From positions 310,001 to 374,000 of the forward strand of contig JAZGTN010000151.1 of the NCBI GenBank assembly GCA_037783415.1: 64,000 bases of DNA. Reading direction: 5' to 3'. The stretch comes from Leptasterias polaris. Its lineage: Eukaryota; Echinodermata; Asteroidea; Forcipulatida; Asteriidae. Of the stretch, positions 37,413 to 49,000 are shown in pieces. Positions within the stretch are counted from its first letter, which is position 1. Every line of letters begins with the position of its first letter. The notes beneath the pieces are model-generated. The model was not told the DNA's origin. It worked only from the letters and a program-made list of their open reading frames with translations, and ran no database searches. The position numbers and the translations under genes were made by a program.

Positions 37413-40400
37413 CTGTTGGAGATAATATATATAAAAAATAGATCTCTAAGTAAACATTCAAGATTATAATTTAATTTGTGTAGGACACTTCAATTGGAAA
37501 AGATAACAATTAACGTCTTGAATTTCTTAGTTGCATATTTTAAGACTAAGAGCATCACATTTTTGTGACAAAGGTATGGGCCTTTGCGTATTTACTTGCG
37601 CTTGGTGATCCCATCTGCAGTTTAATGTTTCTGAAACATTGTTTTCATTTGTTTCATGCACTCTAACAAGTTCTGGGTCTGAATTGACTGGGCGTGACCC
37701 ATTTCTGGATCAGTGTGACCCGGAATCTGTGTCAAAATGAATTAGAAAAGGGTGATAATGTCATAGAATGGCGTGTCGTGGCCGAGCGGATAAGAGCACC
37801 GGACTCAAGCTCTGGTGTTTCTATTCAGCAGAGTGTGGGTTCGAGTCCCGGTCGTGACACTTGTGTCCTTATTAAGCAAGACACTTAACCATTATTGCTT
37901 CGTCCTTCGGATGGGACGTAAAGCCGTTGGTCCCGTGTGTTGTGTAATGCACGTAAAAGAACCCAGTGCACTTATCGAAAAGAGAAGGGGTTTGCCCCGG
38001 TGTTCCTGGTTTGATTGGCTGTATATTGCGCCACAGCACCATGGTGCTATGTAAAGAAATAGGTCTCAAAATTCAAAAAGTAGCTCCACATATATACCTT
38101 GCAGGAAAATACTGACTGTTGAAGCGCCTTGAGCGTCACTGAGTGACGGATATGAGCGCTATATAAGAAGCCACTATTATTATTATTATTATTAGAATCA
38201 GGGTTTAAAACTCATTTTTAAAACCACTTTTCGGGTCAGCCTTAGCCGGAAATGTGTCCCGAGACCCGGAATTCATTTCTATTCTGACCTGGAGCTAAAG
38301 TGTGGGGAAACGTGATGCATAGACCCAACCAAGGAACAACAAACTGTTTTCAGCTCAGAGTTGTTTGTTCGTAATAGCAGTGCCCTATGAAGTCAAAGTC
38401 ACGTACAGTAACAGAGACTTTTATCTGTAATGATCATCATGGCAAAAATAATATTTATAAAACACACATAAAAAATGTCCAGCAATTTACCCCGCGTTTC
38501 GAAGTACAGGTCACCATTTTAAATGTATGTGAAAACAATTTATTAATAACTTACACAATACACTGACTAAAAGTAGCGATGCCGTCACGATGACGTCAGC
38601 GACTTGTGGAAGCACAACCACCGCCATGAAACCGAGTAGGCCGCCCGTTGTGACAACAGAGAGCAGTAGGCCAAGGCATGTAACCCTGTAGGAATGAAGG
38701 GTGAAGATGAGTCAGTGTTGTTAACTCCAAATAATGGATGGGTTTTTTAAGGAAACAAACAAAACCCACGTATGAAAGACGTGGCTATTTTGGGTTGGGT
38801 GTCCTCGATTAAATGAGAGACTTTTGAGGACGCTAGGTGGCAGCAGACTTGCAAAGTAAATACACCGTTTCCGGACGTGTGCGCCTGCTCAAAATTTGAA
38901 AATTACGTAGGCTGTGCAGTTGAAAATTATACTGTCGGACTCTGTTACAAATTGCATATTAATATTATTATAACTCTTTTAAACTAGTCCGACGAAGATT
39001 CATTATTTAGACAAACACCACCAGTGTGTGAGTGGTAGACTTCTTCTTATCAGTCCGTGAAACAAACAATTGTTAAACCACGTCCTAGAGAGAATGGGCG
39101 GAGTTACTGTTCCCACGGTTTCTCCTGACCATAGCACATTATTTGCCATGTCCGGAATTGCCCCCCCCCCCCTCCGAGACATTATGTAAGGCTGTTGCAT
39201 AGTCTTTCGCAAGCTCAGTAGTTTCTTTGTCTTTGGAAATAGTTTGCCCAAATTTGGTTATCTTTTGCTGACCACACGATTCTTAAGAATTTTAGGCCAA
39301 TAATCCCTTTCTGATTGGCCAAGTCCAATCAGGACATCTTTGTTTTAATATTTTCGACCAATCATACTCTAACTTTCCTGTCCGAGTGCGTGGCCGGCAG
39401 GGTATACACTACCCTGTTTTGCCCTGGATAAGCAGAGCGAAAACGGCCTCGATGCAAGGAGGATTTCTCGAAAGTGCTAAGAGTTGTTTTCACTTTGCGT
39501 AGCTGCCTTTTAGGAACAGTGTTGTATGGTGGCCCTGAAGGGACATCGCATATCGCAAACGTGTGCGCATACGTATGCAATGTCGTGAAACAATTCGCGA
39601 ATATATGCGCACACGTATGCAATGTCGTGAAACAAATCGCGAATATGTGCGCACACGTCTGCGAATATATTTGCGATGTCGTGAATTTTATTGCATACCA
39701 TGTTGCATATACCTTTGAATAAAATGTCTAATGATCTGGGGGGTTTCTTGCCTACAGTGAGATTAGCGGTAGTCATTGCAGCGGTAGTCATTGTTGTGAG
39801 GCAAGCGAGGCGGGTGGCGTATTTCTTTTTTTCCCAGGACGAACGTGGGCTATTAACATAAAATGGGCGTGTTTGACCGTAACATACCCTCGCGCGTGCG
39901 TACTCTTCGACCTTGATTGTAATAGCACATGCAGTAGTACATGTAGTACTAGTAGGCTGTAGGTAGGTAGCTTATGCTGTAGTACATGTTGGCGAAACTT
40001 GGCCTGGTGCCAAGTTCCTGGGTACACACTATTGTATAGCCATGCTTACAGGAGCCTGACTGTAGCGCCACGTACTCCCTAGGTCACTAACAAATTGTCT
40101 GCAACTATGACATCATCCCAAAGGTATGCAACATGGTATGCAATATTAACGTTCACGACATCGCAAATAATTATATTCGCACTCGTGTGCGCACACATTC
40201 GCGATTTGTTTCACGACATTGCATACGTGTGCGCACATATTCGCGAATTGTTTCACGACATTGCATACGTGTGCGCACATATTCGCGAATTGTTTCACGA
40301 CATTGCATACGTGTGCGCACACATTCGCGATTTGTTTCACGACATTGCATACGTGTGCGCACATATTCGCGAATTGTTTCACGACATTGCATACGTGTGC

Positions 40401-43400
40401 GCACACATTCGCGATTTGTTTCACGACATTGCATACGTGTGCGCACATATTCGCGAATTGTTTCACGACATTGCATACGTGTGCGCACACATATGCGATA
40501 TGCGATGTCCCTTCAGGGCCACCATAGTGTTGCTTCCCTAAGTATAGTTCCTAAATCTCTTTTGCATCCTTTTTTACCTCGTGCTCTGTGATACAGGTAA
40601 GCTTCGTTTAATTGTTTTACTTTCCTATGTATAAGATTATCCCTTGTGCGTTAACTTTTGGATGATTGTTCAACAAAGTGGTTGGAATCAAACTCAAGAT
40701 GGATGGCACAGTCCAATATGAGTTTCAGACAACCACGTGTAGATTGTTGAGCGATGCTGTTAACCGTGTATTAAGATGTACAAATTCACTGAGTATTTTA
40801 TTGTATAATCATCTTTATTGTTTATCATGTGTACGGAAGAGCTTTAGGAGTCCGCCTATTTTACCGCTATATTCCTTTTAATTGTGTTGCTTATTTATGA
40901 TTTAGTTGTATTTGCATTTATTGTTAATAGCAGTTTGAATTTACACTCATGTTAGTTTTGCCGTTCGAGACGTTTTACTGTTCGATAGAATCCATTTGGT
41001 TTATTGAAACACCGGTTTTAGTATACCATGAATTGATAGTTTCACATCTGATTTAGATGATCGAGCCATTCTGATAAATAGTTGTGATATACTTCGCTGT
41101 TAGTATGTTCCTACATTTACGCTAAGCAATACGTAACAATAGTCGTGCTGGACAAGCCTTGTCCTTAGATAACCTCCTTTTCACACTAAGGTGTTCAAGC
41201 ATATTCCTTTCAATTTAAGTAGACTATACGACTGTTTGCTGTTAAGCACGTAAACAGTTGTGACCTTTGATCCAGGTTGACCGCTAATGTGTTCTACACA
41301 TACACGCACAGACAATTTATTATCGATGCTAGTATTTCTCTAGTGATTTAAGTTCAGGGAAGCTATCAAAATTCATTGGACGAATGTTACTGCACTTTTA
41401 TAGTTTGTTATAATGTTCCTTATATTTTTACAAGTCGCATCATAGTTGAGTTAGTCTTGATAAGTAATGATCATTTTAAGAGAGCGAAAACGGCCTCGAT
41501 GCAAGGAGGATTTCTCGAAAGTGCTAAGAGCTTTTGCACTTTGCGTAGCTGCCTTTTAGGAACAGTGTTGCTTCCCTAAGTATATAGTTCCTAAATCTCT
41601 TTTGCATCCTTTTTTACCTCGTGCTCTGTGATACAGACACATAGCCCACAGGCCTCGCTTGGGAAGTTGACCCGGTTCAACTTTTCACCTTGTCCCGCTC
41701 TGACCCCCTTTTCTGGTCTGCCTCCTGGAACTGGTTGTTCGTCGTTGAGGACTCGGAGCTCACCCGTCTCGTCGAAAGATTTCGTTCTTCCAAGTCCAGT
41801 TGAAGCGCAAACTAGCTAAGATTTATGCTGTTATTTTTATTGATATTTTTTGTATTGTTATTTACCTCTTCAGTACAACTGTGTCTCTTGATTGCAGAAA
41901 TTGTTATTGTTCTCAAATTACGCTCTCTATTAGTCTTCTATATTATTTGATGAAGTGCGTTGATCACTGTACAGACAAAGATCAATAGTTGATACTGAAG
42001 AGTTATTATACCAAAGTCATTTTCATTGTATAAACATTTGTGTTGTATGATCCGTGATTATCCATTGCTTGATTTCGATCAGCACATTGATCTGACTTTA
42101 ACCATTGAGGTGTTGGGATCCTTGAGATTGTGATAATATATTGTACTCATATACCTGCCATTGTTGATAGAGAAATGATGGTATTTATAATAATCACCAT
42201 TGAGTGACAAGAGAATCAAAATTTGCTGTCCGTTGTGTTTCACTTAAGAGCAAGTTTCCATTTATTAACTACGAACTGGATCGCAGGCTCTAAGTAAATA
42301 GCGGTAACAATCTGTGACAAAAGAAGTTAATTGAAAAGTTACTAAAAAGGTTGTTGGTTTTAACGGTACATTTTGTTAATATTCTGACTTGAATAGTACT
42401 ATGGGACTTTGGACTTGACTATTAAAACTGACTTGGAGCCTCGAAACTTGACCTCAAAGACTTGAGAATTGACCTCAAAGACTTGACCTCAGAGACTTGA
42501 TGACAACTATAATGTGCTGATACTAGATTATAAAAAGTTGCCAATAGCTGACAACTTTTACCAGCTTTATCAGCTTTATCAAGGTTTACCTCTTGTGTGT
42601 TGGAAACGACAATATTATTTGAACGATGAGGGCGCTACATGAAGCAAATCCACCGAACTGAAGCACAAACTGACGCACAGCAGCCGTCCAGCCCGTGAGG
42701 GGAAAGAAGCCGAAGACAATCGTCACGGCTGTCACAAGAGTGCCGTACACTAGAAAATAAAACAGAGAGAAGAATTGTCTTTAATTAAGAACTTAATTAC
42801 TTTGACATTATAGGGAAGTTTGTCGACATTGTTAAACGACGGCTACTGTCTTTTTTATAACCACATGCTTGGATGTAGAGGGACTTCGTTATTGAATGTG
42901 TACACAGTAATTAAACCGAGGACGTCTCAGTTCGTCCGTCCAACTCTGATCTCTTTTGAGAAAGTGCAATTAATATTGGTAACTTGGACTCCATAGAGGC
43001 TGGAACAGAAGTCCGGGATTGTTTTGAGTTACTATTACAGCCTTCAGTCCCGTATAGCAATAAGCTAATAATTATAGTCAAATGCGCTTCTTGCGCAGTT
43101 CAAGGATAACTGTTGTGCAACACATTCATATAAAAATTGGGTCTGGCCCAAGTTGCCTGTTTCCAAGTTGAGATTCAAGCACCAGCACTTGGAAGATGTG
43201 ATGTGGTGGGAGCCAGTTATTCCAGTTATTTGGGGTACAAATCAGACCTTGCACCGGGCATTGTCTATTGATGATTTTGTTTAATTACAAAGAAGAAACC
43301 CAAGGAACTTAGCAACAGTTGACCGCGGATATCAACTTGGAATTGTGTCAGGCCATACTCACAGAAAAGTATCCGAGTGTCAATCAGTCGTGTAATGAAC

Positions 43401-45975
43401 ATCGACAGTAGAAGACCGAGCAGGCCCCCACTGTGGCCGAACATTATCTGCCAGTACGCTGTGGCGGGGGCAAAAGGTACATCCACGGCACAACCCCTCC
43501 CGGTCCCCCGGTACGAGGAGTTGACGAACTCGCTGCTGACGAACTGCCATGGTTGGAAGTCAGTGTCTTTGAAGATCGTATTGACGAAGGTGCACCGGCT
43601 GAACAACGTGGCCTCGCTGACAACCCTCTCGAAGGAGCTCCCGACAAAAGAGCAATCGTTGTAGGACACGCCCCACAGGTGGATGCTTGAGAATGAGACA
43701 TTCTGGAAAGTTGTGTTGATGAAGAAATGTTTTTGTAAAGTTCCGCCGATGATTTCGTCGCTTATTGTGCTGTTTGCTGATATGCTGGCGTTAAAAGAGA
43801 GACCCTCAGCGGTTATAAAATCTGATAACCATAACGTCCAGGAGCAAAACCTAAAGGGTAAACAAATAGATGACAGTATAAGTTCCCTGTTTACTGTCCA
43901 TGTTTTGTTTACAATGAACAAGTAACCGGTTCCCGGTTCACAATTCAAGTGAATAGGTTACCTATTGCACGGGAATGTACAACATTGAACCTACCTAGGT
44001 TCATGTTTATGATTACAAACTAGTGTAACAATGGTAACGATCATCACAGTCTAGTCTGGCACCCTAGTCTGGCACCACGTTTGGGTCGTGTTGATAGATA
44101 AAACAATATTGGTAGAGGTAGCACCGTGCACGGACACAATTGGTAATTGTCAAAGGCCAGTCTCCACACTTGATGTGACCACACATCATACATGAAAAAC
44201 AAACATATTATGAAAGTTTTAACTCAGTCGGTCATCGGAGTCATCTGAATGTAGAGAAAAAAAGCTATGTTTTACTGTTTTCAAACATTGAGTTTTAGTC
44301 TCGCGAGATCGAAACTAATTGTTTTACTCATTTCTCAAAAACTGTATAGCATTTCCCACCATCTTTATAACACTGCAAGTTTGCGGGAAATTGTGGGCTT
44401 TTATGTCTTAATCTTACTATTTGTGTGCACACCTTTAAAGACTGACTTTAAAGCAACCCCCTGCATCATCAGGTTAGTCCTAAATGTGCTACCACTAAGT
44501 TCCTATGTGCAGAAATTGATACATTTTGCAACTAACACTCGTTTCCCACAGTGATTGCAATCTTGAAACATAAGAACAAACAATTATCTGAAAAAATATC
44601 ACTCAAAGTAGACAATTCCCAGGATAATACAAACAATTGTGCAATAGATTAGGTTTCCGAAATGTAATGTTCCTTACATCTCTGGTGGACATTTTCTGAA
44701 TATTTCCGTCCCTTTTCGATTAATACTCCCAAATCTAATTTACAAGCGCAGCTTGAGAATTTCAAGCTGATACCCCCTAGAGGACTGTAACATGTCTATG
44801 TTTCAGCTGCACCGGAAAGGGTTCGGAACTGGAGCTGGCCCGAAAAACTGGGGACACTGTCCGAAACCACGGCTCCGGCTTAAGCTACAGCTTAGGTTCC
44901 GGCTTAGGCTCCGGCTTAAATTTCCGGCTTAGGATCCGGCTTAGGTTCCGGCTTAAGATCTGGCTTGGGTTCAGGCTTAGGCTCTAAACTCTTTGAAATA
45001 TTTTAAAACATTTATCCGCTGGTTTTACTAGAACAGGGCCACCGGATTTGATGAATTTTATATACACGGTGGTTGCATGACCAGCTGGAGCATTTGAATA
45101 CTAGTATTCCCTTGAATCAATTTTTAAGATCATCTTGGTTTTTTATTCAGCTTTTAGTTTTTAACTAATTTTTGGTTGAACAAACTACAACAGGATTTGA
45201 ACCTGCGACCTCCAGATTAATGCGTCGGCTCTCAACCAACTGAGCTATCTAGCCCTACGGTGGCAGTCTCCCAATTTTGTCAATATCTTTGCTCGGGGTG
45301 CCAGTCAGAAGCCGTACAACCTTATCTATAATTCTTGATGATTTTTTGTTTTGTTTAGATCTTGATCATCACTCACCCGAATGCAAAAGCGAAGGCACTG
45401 GTCGCCAGGATGAGGGCGTTTTTATCCATGATAGACGTAATATTTTTAAAGCCCTGAAAATCACAACAAATAATTATATCAAATTATTTTTTTTTTATCA
45501 AAATATTACATTCACAGTGTAGGCCTAACAACACTTTGAAGACAATCGATTCGAATATGAAGTGGACATTTCGCCTCGTCTCGTAATAGGAATTGCATCA
45601 TTAGAATCCGGTGTTTTGGTATAGCAACGGTGGCTATGTAATAATGTCATTAGTTTTCACCTCCGCATACTCACTAGATATAACTGTCTGGTGCATTTTT
45701 GAAGTGGTGTGCTGGGACCGTATGACTGTCTGTCTCTGGTGTGTCGCTTCAGCAGATACAGCCCATTGGCCTAAAGAAAAGAAGATATTAGTATTTGGTG
45801 GTATCAAAGCTCAAATTAGATAAGTCAAGGGTGCGTTTTGGCGGTCGTAGCCAATAACTATTTTGGTTGAATTGGCCGTTGGTTAATTAACGAAAGACTT
45901 TATGGTTACAGCCGCTAAATGCACCCCAGAAAGACTGAGCCAACCCAATGAGTGGGTTTGGGTGAGGCCAGCGAC

Positions 45976-46006
<31 letters not shown>

Positions 46007-49000
46007 AAGTGTGTAACAGCCTGCAATCGAGAACCCTCCTTTGTTCAACTCTTTGTGATAGCAACCGTGGACCACAATGCTTTCCTTTGTGATAGCAACC
46101 GTGGACCTATTGTCCTCTTTTGTTATAGGTCCCCGGTTTGAATGTGGATACCTACTCACACATACCCAACATGTAAACAGAACGAGACTCCAAAAGCTAT
46201 CGGGGTAAAATTTTGTTTTCAACGTTACCACGCAACTAAAACAGTCATGCACCCATAGCTGTTGACCCAATGCATATCATGACGTCGTGACCGGCGATAT
46301 TGGTTGCGCCATTTTGGTAGTCCGATTTCCCGTGTGTTACGTACATTTTGAGGCAACGCGCGCACACGTTTCTCAGGCCTTAGAATGTGTGGCTACGGCT
46401 ATACGACTGCTGAGGGTGTTGCTAAGGACGTCCTATCTTCAACGCATGATGAAGCGGCGAAGCAGCCGTAGACGTAGCTGTAGCCACGAATTCGGACACA
46501 GCCTCACCATATCTTACGCGCAATAGGGGCTCAGTCCCAAAATGGCGGACCTCAGGCTCATGTGACGTCAATGCAAAGTCTAGTCCCAGTCTGTGATGGT
46601 ACTTACCCTGTCTTTGAACATTTCAAGGTGCGAGTTACCACGGTTGAACGAGTACGCTTGTGTCAAAACCTGAATAGTCTCTGTCCATTTTCTTTTCTGT
46701 GGTAAGAGCAGTATTCAACAAAAGATTCTTTATACAAACGGTCATGTTTTAAAAGGTTAGAAGTTTGTTAAGTATAATACATGATATGTTTTTAACAGTA
46801 ATTCACTTTGTATGCTCTTTGCATGCTGTTGAGTCACAAAATAATAGTTTATGTAACATTTTCCTTCTCATAATTGTTATATTTATTTTTGTTCTACCCT
46901 ACCCTGTCCTTCTTTTTTTCAATACCCCTTTTTCAATAGTTATGTTTGTAAATCTCTTTTTCGTATTCTTTTGATATTCTTATGTTCTGTATTTTCTGGG
47001 GGTTTTTCTTGGTCTATGCCACATAAGGTCAAAGATCGTAAAGGCCTACCTCTGCGAGTAGATACGGACTGTCGGGGAGAACTGTTGGGAGAAGTACGGC
47101 CGATACCGCGGGAAGCAGGGATGTCACTAAACAGAAGATACGCCAGTTCGCGAATGGGCTGCGTGCGAAGTCTCCTGTGGAAAATTAAACACAACAAACC
47201 GTGTCATCCAAAGTTGGTCCGAAATCTGCTTAGACTCCGGCCTCTGTTTGATGTTGAAGCACGTGCAAAACGCACACTGCTCCAAAATTGATGCGGAAAC
47301 CGGAGCAGTAGCCCAAGGCTAGGCCGGCTATAGGTTTTGATAAATTCAGCGACCTTTAAAGATTGACAGAAAAGATCCGAAGAGGGCGGTAAATTGATTG
47401 AGGCAAACGATGAACAGTTTTTGTCATAGACCGAAGTGCTGATTTAGCTAATGTTGGACAATAACTTGTCAATGGTATACCTGTGTGTAATTTTTAACAA
47501 AAGGCCTACTCGTCATAAGGATGGTAATGGTAGTAGGCATCCTGCGAAAATATTGTTAATTAAAAACATAGAACCTATGTCGACAAAACTTGAATATCCA
47601 AAGATCACCTGCAGGCAACTTTGGGGAATTTCCGTGGTGTCCGTGAGAATGCTTGCCACAGTATAGACTTGTGGACAAGTCATTAAAGGTACTGGCTGTC
47701 GACTCTTGACCAGTCGTGAGAGCAGTAGTCTCGCGCAGAGCAGCCCTCTCGCGGGATATTGCGAGAGAGCCGTTTCGCTATCACTGCGACGGATATTTAA
47801 CGACTTGTCCACAAGTCTAGCCACAGTACAACCAGGGATGCAGTTGGTGTCAGCTGCCATCTCACTAAACATGTGGGTTCGACGTTCTGAGTGAAAATAC
47901 CGTGACAATTTTGTTCTTTTCTCTCAATAAGTAGGCACTGTATTTAACTAAAACCTTCCAAGGTGACTTGTAGTTGTATTGTACCTTTCTTGATATTTGC
48001 CTGTAAAGCAGCAATACGTTGACAAAATTCAAACGATGGCCGTAACTTTAATTAACTAATATTTAATAATCTCTAAACTGTTTAATCCAAGTACATTCTA
48101 CATGATTATAGGCACTACATTTTTCCTGTGCTTATGAAACATATGCAAGATGTTATTTACATTTAATTTAATTATCTTCAACTTACAAGAACAAAACTCA
48201 TGATCTCACCGTTTGTCAAACTTGAGGCAAATGCCGTGGTAACAATTGGAGTTAACATGGCTCCGAGGACCGTAAAGGTAAGAAGGGCACACACCGTCTT
48301 ATGTGCGATTCGTTTCGGTGTGAACTCGGTCAAATAAGCAAAGGGGATCGAAATCGCACCGCCGGTTCTGCAAAAGAATATTGACGGGATTAAAAATAAC
48401 AGAGCAGTTACGAGATGAAAAAATAACAGAAAAATGCTAGGTCCGATTATCGACCGATGTGACCTGAAAATTAAGACTCGATTTTCACAAACTAGTCAGT
48501 CCATCAGCCATGCAGGTTTTATGTATTTTGTGCCATTGTCCTTGGCATAAATATGCGAAAGTTTTAGTAGGTGTTTAGTTTTGCAAACAGCATCATCTGT
48601 CAAAAATCGTTCGGAGAAAAACAAATTTGAAAAAATAAAATAAATAAATAATTTCGGCGAACATCGGACCATGTAACTTTAACATAAATGGTTTGTCATT
48701 AAAAAAAGTCAGTATGAATTTAATTCCGATACACTATATTACTTGTAGAATTATGTTCTTTACGTGGTGCTGAGCAAAGAATTCAGCGGTAAGCAGCAGA
48801 ACCATGAAGTTGAACCCTGCTTACAACAACTGTCAGCAAGCGTGCATTTTGCTTTGCTTACGGTAAGCAGTGTTTACGAAATGGAAACTGTGGCTAAGAG
48901 TCGCTTGTAAAGCATCAATCCCAAGGTGGGATTCGAACTGAGGCTCATGTAGACCGTGCAAGTCTCGCGCATAATTCGAAAATTTCGGGACCACTTTGGT

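Larger units (their letters stand above)
39434..40596. repeat. Duplicated 156-bp segment, copy 1 (split by the foldback element)
   Basis: Begins AGAGCGAAAACGGCCTCG and ends CTCTGTGATACAG. It matches 41481-41636 almost base for base once the foldback element is removed. Copy 1 is preceded by AG and followed by GTAAGC, so it looks like an exon with both splice sites on the plus strand. Confidence 0.85.

Noticed and set aside
37773..37860. Functional tRNA-Leu gene
   Set aside because: It continues into a conserved SINE body with an ATT tail and occurs at several loci.
39362..39791. Frames with CAHVCNVVKQ-type repeats
   Set aside because: Same 42-bp units in the left foldback arm, not a protein.
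40190..40515. CRISPR-like regular array
   Set aside because: Units are contiguous with no unique spacers, the array is the arm of an inverted-repeat transposon, and the genome is eukaryotic.
40095..40591. Several overlapping open frames of 100-152 codons on both strands
   Set aside because: They are translations of the 42-bp tandem array in the foldback arm. The period is a multiple of three and the unit has no stops, so every frame stays open.
43377..43690. Plus-strand frames over SV2-like exon 7
   Set aside because: Shadow frames of a GC-richer true exon on the minus strand.
46971..47291. 106-codon plus-strand frame
   Set aside because: It overlaps SV2-like exon 4 on the other strand, which has splice sites, phase match and family sequence.
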